From Sycobia sp. Sy_11 (taxonomy: Eukaryota; Arthropoda; Insecta; Hymenoptera; Epichrysomallidae), in assembly GCA_018907035.1 (NCBI GenBank), contig JACCIC010000027.1, positions 62,001 to 126,000 of the forward strand: 64,000 nucleotides of DNA, given 5' to 3'. The stretch's first letter is position 1; each line of letters starts with the position of its first letter. The notes beneath the pieces were generated by a model that saw only the letters and a program-made list of their open reading frames with translations, searched no databases and was not told where the DNA came from. Positions 28,225-40,100 of the stretch are shown here, piece after piece. A program made the translations under genes and the position numbers.

Positions 28225-29335
28225 GAATAAAGCTTATATTTTCTCAACAGCAGAACACAAATATTGGAAATTAAATGAATATTTTCTTATCTAAAGAAAA
28301 TATTATCTGGAACCAATGATTTCAAATTTAAAATCAGGAAAATAAATTCTTGGATTAATTAAATATCTCCTAGATTTTTGTGAAGATTTTCTAGGAAATG
28401 GGTGAAAATATTTTCTTGAACCAATAGCTGAAAATTTTGGAATAAAAAAATTTAGATATTTGATTCAAGCCGACAAAATTAAGTGAATATATATTTGGAT
28501 TAAGAATTTCGATACTTCACTGAAGAAATTTAATTTAAAATGAAGAACTCGATTCTTATCTTTAAAACAATAATTACTTGAAATATATGAGTATAACTAT
28601 GAGAGATCTAAAATTGATATATAAGATATTTATAATTGTCCACAGCGTACTGCGATATAGAATCCCGGTTAGGTCGAAGAAGTTCTTTTAAGCGAAAGAA
28701 ATTAATTATGAGAATTCAAGAAATTATTCGCTTAGTTTAAACTTCTGATTTTTAAAGTCAAGAAAATAATGCTTTGAATTAATGAACTACTTTTAAACAT
28801 TTAACATATTTGAATTTTCATGTTTTTGAAAATAAAAACGTATTTCAAGTAATTATTGTTTTAAAGATAGGAATCGAATTCTTCATTTTAAATTCAATTT
28901 CTCGAGTGAAGTATTGAAATTCTTAATCCAAGTATATATTCACTTAATTTTGTCGGCTTGAATCAAATGACTAAATTTTTTTATTCAAAATCTTCATTTA
29001 TTGGTTCAGGAAAATAGTCTCTTCAGATAAGAAAATATTTATTTAATTTCCAATTTCAGCCACCCATTTTCTAGAAAATCTTGACAAAAATCTAGGAGAT
29101 ATTTAATTAATCGAAGAATTTATTTTCCTGATATTAAATTTGAATCTATTGGTTTGAGGACATATAAATATTTCTATAAATATATAAATATATTTCTATA
29201 AATATATAAACATATAAATATATATTTCTATAAATATATAAATAGACATATAAATATATTTCTCAAAATAAAAAAATATTCATTTAATTCCTAATATTTG
29301 TGTTCTGCTGTTGAGAAAAAATAAGCTTGATATTA
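28225..29335. mobile_element. hairpin (fold-back) repeat element, copy 1
   Basis: Left arm 28225-28590 and right arm about 28850-29335 are reverse complements (both contain cagcagaacacaaatattgg at the outer end and cttggattaagaatttc.atacttcact near the centre). The right arm has gained an (ataaatatataa)n expansion at 29165-29275. The centre (28591-28849) carries tRNA-like tagaatcccggttaggtc at 28659-28676. A single-arm relative lies at 48320-48935 on the minus strand. Confidence 0.75.
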
Positions 29336-29420
29336 GAAATGATTTTTTTCAGTATATATATATACAAGAAATATATTCAATTTTTTAAAAAACTATTTAC
29401 TCAAAAGAATGAAAAAATAT

Positions 29421-29444
29421 GTGTGTGTGTGTGTGTGTGTGTGT
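29421..29444. repeat. (GT)n microsatellite
   Basis: Short GT run directly beside the LTR-like sequence. Confidence 0.85.
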
Positions 29445-29877
29445 AGGAATATGGACAAAAGAAGTGGTCTATACAGGGAAAGAATTTATTAAGAAAGAAA
29501 TACAAGCTTTATTCCGATAAGATTATAAGTAGGCTATATTTGCAATTAATGCAAGAACGAAATGTTTGTTCAATACGTTGGAGCGACCTCTCCGCCAGAA
29601 CTGATGCCAGCCAAAAAGTCCTGATCCCTTTCCTGCTCCATATTTATACTAATTTATACAGTAGTCCCTACTGCCCCCCCCCCCACTTTTTGCTGCAGGC
29701 CAACCGCCGCGGTCCAGTTCGGCGGCCTTGGCGCATTGGACCGGAGGAGCTTGATGGTCAGTGCGATTGTCTTCTGATGCGAAAGGTTTTTCCCGCCGCA
29801 AGCATCCCGGGGATTTCCCCGTCGCACACCTGTCGGTGCTATAGCTCGGCCTCTCCGCTTGGATCCCCACACATATA
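29442..29877 (-). mobile_element. solo-LTR-like sequence
   Basis: Read on the minus strand the segment runs from TGTGGGGATCC to ATTCCTACA (TG...CA ends). It has a GC-rich upstream part, a TATA-like GTATAAATATGG (plus-strand about 29639-29651), then AATAAAGCTTG (near 29500-29510) as a poly(A) signal about 140 bp downstream, followed by a T-rich stretch. This U3-R-U5 order and ~435-bp size fit a retrotransposon LTR. No primer-binding site or coding region follows on either side and no target duplication is obvious (the left flank is (GT)n). A plus-strand open frame at 29540-29893 is not supported as a gene. Confidence 0.5.
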
Positions 29878-29881
29878 TACT

Positions 29882-30389
29882 ACCTCTATGTAGTACTCGA
29901 TGTTATACACAAAAGAACGTTCCTTATCAAAGATTCATATTTCATTGCCTTGCTCTGTCGCGAGTAGTTGCGAGTAAAATTATGTAGCATCTCAAAGTTC
30001 GATAATAAGTTGCCAGTACGTACATATGGCAATATTGAAATGCATTTTTGTCATTTATAAAAACTTTTCTGATAACAAATATTAATATTTAAGGCGATAC
30101 ATATTACTAATATAGTAAAGATAATTAAAAATTATTCTTTAATAAATAAATACACACGCATATATATATATATATGTGTGTGTTATACACTAGCTCATTA
30201 ATTTCTAAAAAATTCTGTAAGAATATTTAGAATTTAGAATATCTATTCAGAGCTTATAAAATTTGAATATAAAGCAGTAATCTTATCGCAGTGAAAAATA
30301 GTACATTGTGACACAAGGGAGCAAAATAGAAAACGCCTTTGCTCCCGTGTGTCACATAATATTTTCCCATACGAGGGCGCTTTTTCTAA
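29882..30389 (+). repeat. dispersed repeat, copy 1 of inverted pair
   Basis: About 510 bp, from ctatgtagtactcgatgtta to cccatacgagggcgcttttt. Matched in reverse complement by 37851-38425 with only small differences, including a 'tttgctcccgtgtgtcaca' block. Partly re-duplicated immediately downstream (about 30420-30540 resembles 30030-30180). No coding potential seen. Confidence 0.75.
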
Positions 30390-32460
30390 TATATATATAT
30401 ATATATATATTTTTAGTAATAGTATAGTACGGGCATAAGGCATTTTCGTCATTTTTAATAAATTTTCTGATAATAAATATTAATGTTCATAGAGTAACTT
30501 TTTAACTGATAAATGTTACTAATACACATACACACACATACGCGCGTGCATATTTTTTTTAATTGTCTCCTTCGAACGAATATCTATTTAGAATACATGA
30601 TTTCAATAGAAATAACGATTCTAGGCTCAATGTTAAAACAAATCTTCAGAATAAACCACTGCAGTATGAATTGTCAAAATTCATTCAACATATTGTATGC
30701 TTTCAAACTATCAAAATAAGTCCCTCCTGTAGCTATACTCAAATTCTGTCAGTTTTGAGTGGTGCACTTTTCTGTGATGTGGTGTGCACTTTTCAGTTTT
30801 CTGTGGTGCACTTCTTTTCGATAATATATTCCGTTGGTAGCCACTTTTATTCAAATTTTATCTAATATGTAATTCAATTTTTGTTAAAAATTGTTCATTT
30901 ATTAATTTATTTTATTGAAAAAATTTAACTAATGTCGTAATATACCTATAACATTAATTATACCTATTCAATTATTTATATTGCGATATACCATCTTCTA
31001 ATATTCCTTTATCAGCAGGAAAAATTTATAATTATTTCAAAATTTATTGTGTTGTTATTATAACTTTTTGATATGCAGTTATCTTTTCAGTTATTGATAA
31101 ACAATAACGTTATTGAAATGAATGAAATTAAAAGTAGCTAGTGCTTTCTACTGTCTAATATATTATATTATATTACAATCTGAGCGAGGTTTTGTTATTT
31201 AGTTTGAACTACCTTGTTGGAATAGTAATAAATTTCTCTGATAAAGAATTTCATTACATACATATAAATTAAGTTAGGCAATTTTTATATTAAAATGACT
31301 TCCAAAAACTTTTTAATAAATATATTTTGAATAAATCAATAAAGTAAAGTATTCTAAGTAAAGCTAATTCCAAGAAGAATAAAAATAATATAATTTTATT
31401 ACCCTTTATACTAATTGTATAAGATAATTTTAGAAAATGATTGATTAGGCTTTTTAATAAATTCAACAAATTTATTAAATTAGATTCAAACCATAACGCT
31501 TTTAGCTATTTATCTAATGTTAAATATAAATTATTTCATAAAAAATGTAATTACTCCGTACATCAGTTAAACATCTCCGAAATTTAAATATCGCTTAGAA
31601 ATAGTGATTACAAATATAAACGGAACAAATCTACTCAGTATGATAATAATTATAATAATAATGAAAATAATAGGAGCAAAAAGATACACACACACATATA
31701 TAAACAGACTGCAATTAGGCGAGTTTCATGTGTCTTAGCATGGTAATAAGTTTAAATGCATCTTCTCACGAATTTTATAAAAATTTCATATAAATTCCTA
31801 ATATATTAGGCCAAAAATATTCTATAGTTAAATTAAATATCAGTCCATTGATATAGTCAGATGTCCTACTAATTGTGACAAAGGGAAACATAATAACATA
31901 TATTCATAGCATATTCAGAAATTTACAATTTATAAATCTTACATTTCTTTTCTACAAACTTACTATTTTACTGAATTTAGAAAAATATTTTATATAAAGA
32001 CAAAAAAACATACAAAAAATCTATATAATTATATTGTTAATCTTTTCATAGATCAGTGAATCATCTACGTGAATATCAAGCATAAATATTCATATACCAC
32101 AATAATATTTACACAAAATATTGTTGTAAAATCCTCCGAAACAGAGTAGCACAAAATAAGTTATACAACGCAATAACTTCTTAAAACAATGTATCATTGA
32201 AACAAATGGCTAAGTGCATTTTATGTGCATCCTTAGGAATAACAGCATAGTATACTTTACACAAATATATGTAAAACTCTAAAAAATAATAATAAATATA
32301 TATTTTTAATTGAAATATAGCTTAATAAAGTAAGGAGATCATTTACAAATAGCCGAATTTATTTCCACATAATTTTGTCCACGCGTGGGCTCATAAAGAC
32401 ATTTTTGACAGTATATGACTAAATCACTGGGAAGTAACTTATTGTCAAAGATATATATAT
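30390..32460. other. AT-rich DNA, no gene
   Basis: Contains a short (TA)n tract (30391-30410) and a local repeat of 'gtggtgcacttttc' (about 30757-30811). No exon or RNA gene supported. An open frame at 30563-30865 has no domain I recognise. Confidence 0.45.
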
Positions 32461-32461
32461 A

Positions 32462-35043
32462 TTAGTATCGGACAATACAATTTCCATAAAAAAATGCGCA
32501 ATAAATAAAATATGTTTAATAGTAAAAGTAGAAAAATTTTACAAACATTAGTAAAATCTACAATATTTATTTCATATATTCTGTTGAAAACAAAAGATAC
32601 GATCCTTCATGTTTCGTGATTAAATTCTACGTGCATCAAGTTTTCTGTGTGGCATTTCTAATGAACGACTGAGTATATATCTGTATTATTATTTTAAAAT
32701 TTTTTTTTAAATTTTAAATTAAATCTTATTAAATTGAGTAAATAATTTTTTATCGGAATTATTTTTCTTTTGTAAAATCTTAATTTAATACTACTGCCAT
32801 TTCATCTTGATTCAATATTCTACGATTTAATTTAATAATATTTATTAATGGAATACATTATGTTTTCAATAATTGTAATAAATAAAATATCCTCTAAAAT
32901 ATAAAAACTTGATATTTATATTATTTCCTTATTTTTAATACTTCTAAAGATATTTTGCTGATTATAATTGTTATTTCTTTGCTAATTTTTGTACAAACAT
33001 CGTTTCACACCTATAAATCGAAAGCCATTTACAATGCCTAATAAATTCAATTCATATATTTATGCATTATAGATGAGGGACTACTCCGATTGAGCGTCAA
33101 GTTCTCCAAAAGTTCTCTTTCGGCTCTCAACGAGCTCTCTTACTTCTCTTCTGTAATACAACGCCAAGTAAACAGTACATCAAAGTTCATCTATAAAATT
33201 GTGTAGGCGATAAGAACGAGAGTCGAAGAGAGAGTCTGAGAACGAAGTCTGGAGAGAGCTAAAGAAAACCAGGGAACGCCCAATCTCATTATATATTTTT
33301 AGGTAATTTTAAGATATTCGCGATGTAATATCTAATTGTTCTTTCTTGGGATAAATATTTTTTAATAAATTCTATTGCGCGCAGGTGAGGACCATGGGAA
33401 GTTCGATTAAAATTTACTTTTTCATAAAAATTTAATTTTTTTAATTTAAATCCTATATTATCTTGGAAAATAATCTTCACATTAAAAAATGAAAAGCGTA
33501 ACTTTCGATTTAGAATTTAATTTTTCATAATCATTACACATTTGAGACACCAAAAAGTTATATGCTTTTTGGCTCTCACTGAGCTTTCCCTGACTCTTTT
33601 CTACTTTCAAAGTAGTTCTCTTCTTCCCTTTACAAATAAGGTGTACGTTGTTTATAGATGATAAAAATGAAAATTATAATATAAATGAATAAATAAATAT
33701 GAATAGATAAATGCACCACATTATCTTGTTTGAACCTATTATTATTGTGCAAGTGGTAGAAAGTATTAATGACTATTGTTTATTGCTTAGTCTGTGATGA
33801 AAAATTTATTCAAACAGCTATTTAGCATTTTATGAAGAAACTCCAAAAATCTGTTTTTAAACTAAAAATGTGACATTGTTATAGTGAAGCATAGATTGTA
33901 ATTGAACTGTCCATTATAGCATAAAAAATGACTAGAAAATGGTTAATGAAATAGAAAATCAAAAAAGTTATTTTTGTTCGCTTTTTATCATTTATAAACA
34001 ACGTACTACTTATTTGTAATGGGAATAAGAGAACCACTTTGAAAGTAGAAGAGAGGCGGGGAAAGCTCAGTGAGAGCCAAAAAGTACATAACTTTTTGGT
34101 GTCTCAAATATGTAATTATTATGAAAAATTAAATTCTAAATCGAAAGTTACTCTTTTCATGTTTTAATGTGAAGATTATTTTCCAAGATAATATAGAATT
34201 TAAATAAAAAAAATTAAACTATTATTAAAAAGTAAAATTACTTAAAAATATATAATGAGATTAGACATTCTCTGGTATCCTTTAGCTCTTTCCAAGAGTC
34301 GAAAAGAACTGAAAGGTTCTTTTCGACTCTCGTTCTTATCGCCCACACAATGTTATAGATGAATTTTGATGTACTGTTCACTTGGCGTTGTATTACAGAA
34401 GAGAAGCAAGAGGGCTCGGCGAGAGCCGAAAGAGAACTTTTGGAGAATTTGACTCTCAATCAGAGTAGCCCCTCATCTATAATGCATAAATATATGAATT
34501 GAATTTGTTAGGCATTGTAAATGGCTTTCGATTTATAGGTGTGAAACGATGTTTGTACAAAAATTAGCAAAGAAATAACAATTATAATCAGCAAAATATT
34601 TTTAGAAGTATTAAAAATAAGGAAATAATATAAATATCAAGTTTTGATAATTTAGAGGATATTTTATTTATTACAATTATTGAAAACATAATGCATTTCA
34701 TTAATAATTATTATTAAATTAATAGTAATATTAAATTTAATTAAATCGTGTAATATTTTATCAAGATGATATGGTAGTAGTATAAATTAAAATTTTATAT
34801 AAGAAAAATAATCCCGATAAAAAATTATTTATTCAATTTAATAAAGTTAATTTAAATACATAAATTTATTCTCCTTTAACATATTTATTTATACAAAAAT
34901 GTGGATTTCTAATCAGTATTTTTAACACTCATTCCATTCGGTTTAAATTAATTTTGATTGATTTTTGATTATAAAAAAACCCTAAATAATTAACATTACG
35001 ATATGATTGGCAAATTCATTTTTTTGAACCTCTATTAATTTTG

Positions 35044-35106
<63 letters not shown>

Positions 35107-36950
35107 TATAATTGTACAATTTCATGATTTTGATTTCTTTGAAGAATACGTTGAAAACTATTTTTTATCTAATCGGTTCTCAAAGAGTCAATCCGAAGGT
35201 TACGCTCAGATTCGCAGTCTAAAGCCTTAGCCACAAATGTACTATATATTGTTCGTGATATAGCTAAACTGCCTTCTGAATCATTGGTAACAATAATTGT
35301 TCGTATAAGTTTCAATGTTATGCCGTCTTTGAACTTTCTCTATCAATTCGTTTCGGGTATTACAATTCTATTTTTTGAACGAATATATAAACAACTGAAT
35401 TTTGGAATAATTTTTGTTCGGGCCATTTGCGCTCCATATGTAAGCAAGCGAGCGAGAGAATAAGAGTGAGAGAGATAGAGAGAGAGAGAGTGAGAGAGAT
35501 AGAGAGAGAGAGAGTGAGAGAGATATCGAAAATGAGTATAGAAACATTTAGTTTATTGCGGGTACTTTGGGCTGACGCATCGACTACTCTGTACTGAACA
35601 ATAATCCTCTCGAATCCGCGCCCGGCACGTACGAGGACCGAAGTACGGATGCGTCGGCCGGAGCAGATGGGGTCAGTTCAGGTAATCATATACCTGTGTA
35701 TAGAAACGGCCGCGCGACAAAGTCCGCGCGGACTTTCAGTCGCACACTTTTTGTTCCGGTTTTTGATTGGACGGCGCAAGGGTCGTATGGGTTCGTGTTA
35801 GTTTTCCCGCTTTTCTTGAGAAGACTTTTTGAAGACAATTCAATTCATATTTAGACGCCGCGGTGTTAGGTCGCATTTTTTCTCTCTCTGGTTTCGTCGC
35901 CGTATTTAAGTGCGATTAAGCTGAACCGTTTCGTGCATTGATCCATTTGTGAGATTGTTTATCAGAGCTCTGAGTGCGTACTGTGATAGCGTAGTGTGTC
36001 GGTATCAAAGGAGTAGCGACGGCATAGTCCGCTGCGCTATTAGAGGTCGTCCCGGGCCTCTGGGGTGTTGCCGCCACTTTCTGCCCTCAGATCGGCAACA
36101 TTGGCGTAACTGTAGTGTTATTGTCCGAGACGTCGGAGCTACAGTACGCCTAGGATTTTTGGGCAATATCTTCCTGTACCTTGGTAAAGAAATCCAGTTT
36201 CCTTTACCTTCAAATCTATCTTATAGCGAGTGTCGCCGACTGAGCGTAAAATCACGTAAGTGTAAACTACGGACTAAGCGAGCTCTTATTTAATTTAGTG
36301 TTATTGTATTATCATGTCGCGAGCGTTATTTTTTTATAATTAGTCTTAGATCTTTCTCGTATTAGATACATTTTAGATTTAAATTATATACTCATTTCAC
36401 CACGGTGCTGTCCTTATTTTATGTAATTATAGTTTTGTAATTATAGTTGTTGTGGTATTTAAATCACTTTTCCCCCACATGGGACTGGGGTTTTTTATGC
36501 CGGATAAGTACCACAATCTTTTATTTCAAATTAAAATTTATTATATAAAAAATTTTGTTTTGTTTGTTTATGCTTTATTGTACGCCTAACCCAATAAAAA
36601 AATATCAATTTATTTATTTGTGTTATTTGAAATATTAGTCTGCATTGATATTCTATTTCTTTAAAATTCAAACAATTTTATTGATTATTATTACAAAAAT
36701 AAAATTTTTAAAATAATAATACAGATATATACTCAGTCGTGCATTAGAAATGCCAGACAAAAAACTTGTGGCACAAAGAATTTAAATGCGAAACATGAAG
36801 GATTCGTATCTTTTGTTTTCAACAAAATATATGAAATTTTGTAGAAATATTGTAGATTTTACTAATGTTTGTAAAATTTGTCTACTTTTACTATTACACA
36901 TACTTAATTTATTGCACATTTTTTTATGGAAATTGCATTTCCCGATCCTA
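32462..36950. mobile_element. giant fold-back element with >1-kb arms
   Basis: Left arm 32462-33690 and right arm 33970-36950 are reverse complements over essentially their full length. Matched blocks include tagatgaggg.cta (33072/34470), gttctctttcggctctc, ctcggcgagagcc, gtgtgaaacgatgtttgtac (34536) and tttccataaaaaaatg (32486/36914). The loop (33691-33969, ~280 bp) is unique and AT-rich. The right arm is interrupted by a ~1835-bp insert (34857-36692) with no counterpart on the left. Outer ends GTATCGG and complement GGATCGG are each preceded by TA, which would fit a TA target site. No coding region inside the arms. Without the insert the element is about 2.65 kb. Confidence 0.8.
34857..36692. 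mobile_element. insert within the fold-back right arm, GC-rich core (unclassified)
   Basis: The reverse-complement match stops at about 34856 and resumes at about 36692, so this DNA was inserted after the arm formed (or lost from the left arm). It holds (TA)n at 35045-35104, a GAGA-rich tract at 35449-35525, a CpG-rich core at about 35560-36290 and a stem TTGTGGTA...TACCACAA (36448-36515). A 114-codon open frame (35949-36293, +) has no domain I know. A TATA-like gtatttaag (35903) followed by downstream A/T-rich ends could suggest an LTR, but terminal repeats are not demonstrated. Confidence 0.45.
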
Positions 36951-37850
36951 AGTGATAAATAAGAAAAATTATTTTCCCGCACTCAGGGCGCAAAATACGA
37001 TTTTCTGCAGCTGTCTAGAGGGAGCAAAATACTACTTTTTCTCCCTAGGGAGGAAAAGTGTTTATGACTGATTCCCGACCAATCAGAAAGCAGAATTTTA
37101 CTTTTCCTCGCTTGGGAGCAAAAGTGAATGAACGGAACCGAGTAGTCCGGTAGGATTCTCAGTTTTCCGTGCCTGTGCAACATCTGGCATTTACGATGTT
37201 TAGACTTACGAGTATATGCGCCAGTCGAGCGCGGGTGAGTAGTTTTGCACTTTGAGTTAGGTATTCGAGATTTTTAAATGAAATAAGATTTATATTCTGT
37301 CTGAAATTTATTATAAAAATTCTTATGTTTTTTAAGTATTAAACATTATCTATATCTTTTTTTAAATTAGTTTTCATTTAAAATTATATTTATTATGCTA
37401 TAAAATATTTAAAAATTTTAATTTGAGCGTAGATTATTAACAAACTTATAATCTTCAATTGATTAGTCTTATTTATTTATAGAAAAGGGGGTCTCCGCCC
37501 CCCAACCCCGACGGGGGTTTCACCCCATGCACCTCCACCACCCAATTCTACATCTCTTCTTAACATACTATATTAATTTCCAAATAAGTGGAAATTATTT
37601 TATTTAATTTTATTCAATTCAAGTAAATTGCACGTATAACCTTAAGAAAAAACTGATAATATTATATATTTTTTAAACTCAACGAATTACATTTTATGTT
37701 AGGGCAACTTATTTCAGAGCAAGTATCATTTGGACCTTTAGATTTTATACCTGCTTGCTCTATTTAAGCATGGCTAACACATGGAAGGGGGTTTAAATTC
37801 TTTAATTTTGTGAGTTTGCCGTTCAATTTTTTGTGCATTTCTTTGAGAAA
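36951..37850. other. repeat-like DNA between inverted arms
   Basis: 36975-37140 carries several 'gggagcaaaa' type words shared with the 37.9-kb repeat (ctccctagggaggaaaag; cttgggagcaaaagt). An unusually GC-rich patch, ccccccaaccccgacggggg, lies at about 37497-37516. No gene supported. Confidence 0.4.
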
Positions 37851-38423
37851 GAAAAAGCGTCCTCGTATGGGAAAATATTATGTGACACACGGGAGCAAAA
37901 GCGTTTTCCGACGAGGGTATGTTTGCCGTCCGAGCGAAGCGAGGAAACGGGAGCAAAGGCGTTTTCTATTTTGCTCCCTTGTGTCACAATGTACTATTTT
38001 TCACTGCAATAAGATTACTGCTTTATATTCAAATTTTATAAGCTCTGAATAGATATTCTAAATTCTAAATATTCTTATATAATTTTTTAGAAATTAATGA
38101 GCTAGTGTATAACACACACACACACATATATATGCGTGTGTATTTATTTATTAAAGAATAATTTTTAATTATCTTTACTATATTAGTAATATGTATTGCC
38201 TTGAATATTAATATTTGTTATCAGAAAATTTATTATAAATGACAAAAATACATTTTAATATTGCCATATGTACGTACTGGCAACTTATTATCGAACTTTG
38301 AGATACTACATTTTACTCGCAAGTACTTGCGACAGAGCAAGGCAATGAAATATGATACTGAAATAAGGTTTGATAAGGAACGTTCTTTCGTGTATAACAT
38401 CGAGCGCTACATAGACGTAATGG

Positions 38424-38425
<2 letters not shown>
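37851..38425 (-). repeat. dispersed repeat, copy 2 of inverted pair
   Basis: Reverse complement of 29882-30389. It holds an extra ~60-bp block (about 37903-37960) in which 'acgggagcaaaagcg' is repeated after a 'gagcgaagcgagg' segment. Followed directly by (TA)n at 38424-38470. Confidence 0.75.

Positions 38426-38470
<45 letters not shown>
38424..38470. repeat. (TA)n microsatellite
   Basis: TA run of about 47 bp. Confidence 0.9.
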
Positions 38471-38472
<2 letters not shown>

Positions 38473-38689
38473 TAAGGGGGCTATTCATACAATTTTCATT
38501 GTCGATACGTTCCTGAAATGTCAGTAGTGCAGACCATTGATTTTAGTTCTCTAACTTGACGCAAAATTTTTCTCTATGAGACGCATCGAATTGATTCGGA
38601 CTTCCAGAAACCGTGAGGAGCACTCTTAAGTTTAGTCTAGTCGTAGGCTACGACTCGTAGCTCTCTTACCAGACCTAGTAGCAGCTAGT

Positions 38690-38890
38690 AGCAGAGATAA
38701 TAAGGGGAGATCGCCGATGCCCATGTTAGACATTGCAGTAAAATTTTGACACTCAGCGCTACGGCGGTGAACGTCGGTATTCCGTTTGTGCGATATTTCA
38801 GATGTTGGTTTTCGAGCTGGTGCGATCGAGAGAGAGAGACGGCGTTCAGTAGGGGGGACGCCGCAACAATAGATGCAATAAAAGGGATTA
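38690..38890 (+). repeat. AGATAATAAGG repeat, diverged copy
   Basis: Shares the head AGCAGAGATAATAAGGGGAG with the 26811 copy, the cattgcagtaaaa.ttt segment, gtgcgatattyca and the gcaataaaag end, but the body between is diverged. Flanked by 13-bp inverted repeats GGAGCACTCTTAA (38617-38629) and TTAAGAGTGCTCC (38888-38900). Confidence 0.65.
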
Positions 38891-39148
38891 AGAGTGCTCC
38901 ATACCTCTGGCGGAAGTTAAAATCGATTGAAGCGCCTGATTTTTAATATACTGTGGAAGTTTACGGAACTTGAAGTGTACAAAAAATGCTGTTCTGTTTT
39001 ATCGATTGTTCTAGTATTAAGAGTGCTCCATACCTCTGACGGAAGTTAAAATCGATTGAAGCGCCTGATTTTTAATATACTGTGGAAGCTTACGGAACTC
39101 GAAGTGTACGAAAAATCCTGTTCTGTTTTATCGATTGTTCTAGTATTA
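38887..39148 (+). repeat. 129-bp tandem duplication
   Basis: Two adjacent units of 129 bp beginning attaagagtgctccatacct (38887 and 39016), differing at only a handful of bases. Noncoding. Confidence 0.9.
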
Positions 39149-39269
39149 ATCAGGGCCGTAGTAGCCCAAGTTAAATATGTAAATTATAAATGATCCATAC
39201 AAAATTTATATTTTATAATATTTTTATGAAATAAGTAGCGGAGTAGTTGATCATTTGTCATAAGAAGTT

Positions 39270-39271
<2 letters not shown>

Positions 39272-39326
<55 letters not shown>
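39272..39326. repeat. (TA)n microsatellite
   Basis: TA run of about 55 bp. Confidence 0.92.
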
Positions 39327-39329
<3 letters not shown>

Positions 39330-39525
39330 TATTTAAGTGTAGAAGATAAGGATACTAGGAGACGAGCAGTAATAAAGAAACATCAGCTCGACATCCAGCG
39401 TTTGATTGAAATACGCATATATGTATGCGTATCTACACACACATTAACATATATAATCTCCATACTCCTAATTTCTAACCAAATTACTTACTCAAAAATG
39501 ACAAGAGCCGTGGTGGTCGCAAACG

Positions 39526-39530
<5 letters not shown>

Positions 39531-39586
<56 letters not shown>
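39531..39586. repeat. (TA)n microsatellite
   Basis: TA run of about 56 bp. Confidence 0.92.
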
Positions 39587-39589
<3 letters not shown>

Positions 39590-39849
39590 ACTTCATATTG
39601 AGTTTATATAAAAACTTGTTTACCAATAATTTACACAATTTTATACGAAACAGCGAATAATATTTTCAAATTAATTTTTTTTTTTCGAAAATTGAGATAT
39701 ACAAAATTGTCTCTTTAAGGTAAACAATTGTAAAATTAATTATTATACTTAATTTTTAGGATGACAAAATCCAATACACAATAGACTTTATTATTTTATA
39801 ATTCTTTCAAACTGTTAGTTTATGTATTCTATTAAATTATCTTTTATTA

Positions 39850-40100
39850 AACAAATAACATAATAAATTATTATTCTAGAAATATTAATTTCTTGCAGTA
39901 TAGTAATTAAAACTTGCATTTGAAATAAAATTATTATTTACTAGATAAAAATAAAAAGATCTAGTTTATACCTTTTTCTTAATTTTACTATAACAATGTT
40001 GACATTTTTCATTCTCAGATGTGTCTATTTTATAACCATAACAGTTCAATTATTATTAGTTCGTAGTGACTAGATTTCAGCCTACTCAAAATTATTAGAT
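39850..40100 (+). repeat. 'ctagtttctacc' repeat family, diverged copy 1
   Basis: Shares the order of phrases tctagaaatattaatt, gatctagtttatacctttttcttaattttact, cattttycattct.agat, ccataa.rgtt.att and cagcctactcaaaattattagat with the copies at 45550 and 53560. More diverged than those two are from each other. Noncoding. Confidence 0.55.

Noticed and set aside
29540..29893. 117-codon open frame, GC-rich
   Set aside because: Lies antisense within the LTR-like unit; no domain.
35949..36293. 114-codon open frame in a CpG-rich block
   Set aside because: No domain recognised; GC-rich DNA lengthens chance frames. Reported only as part of the insert.
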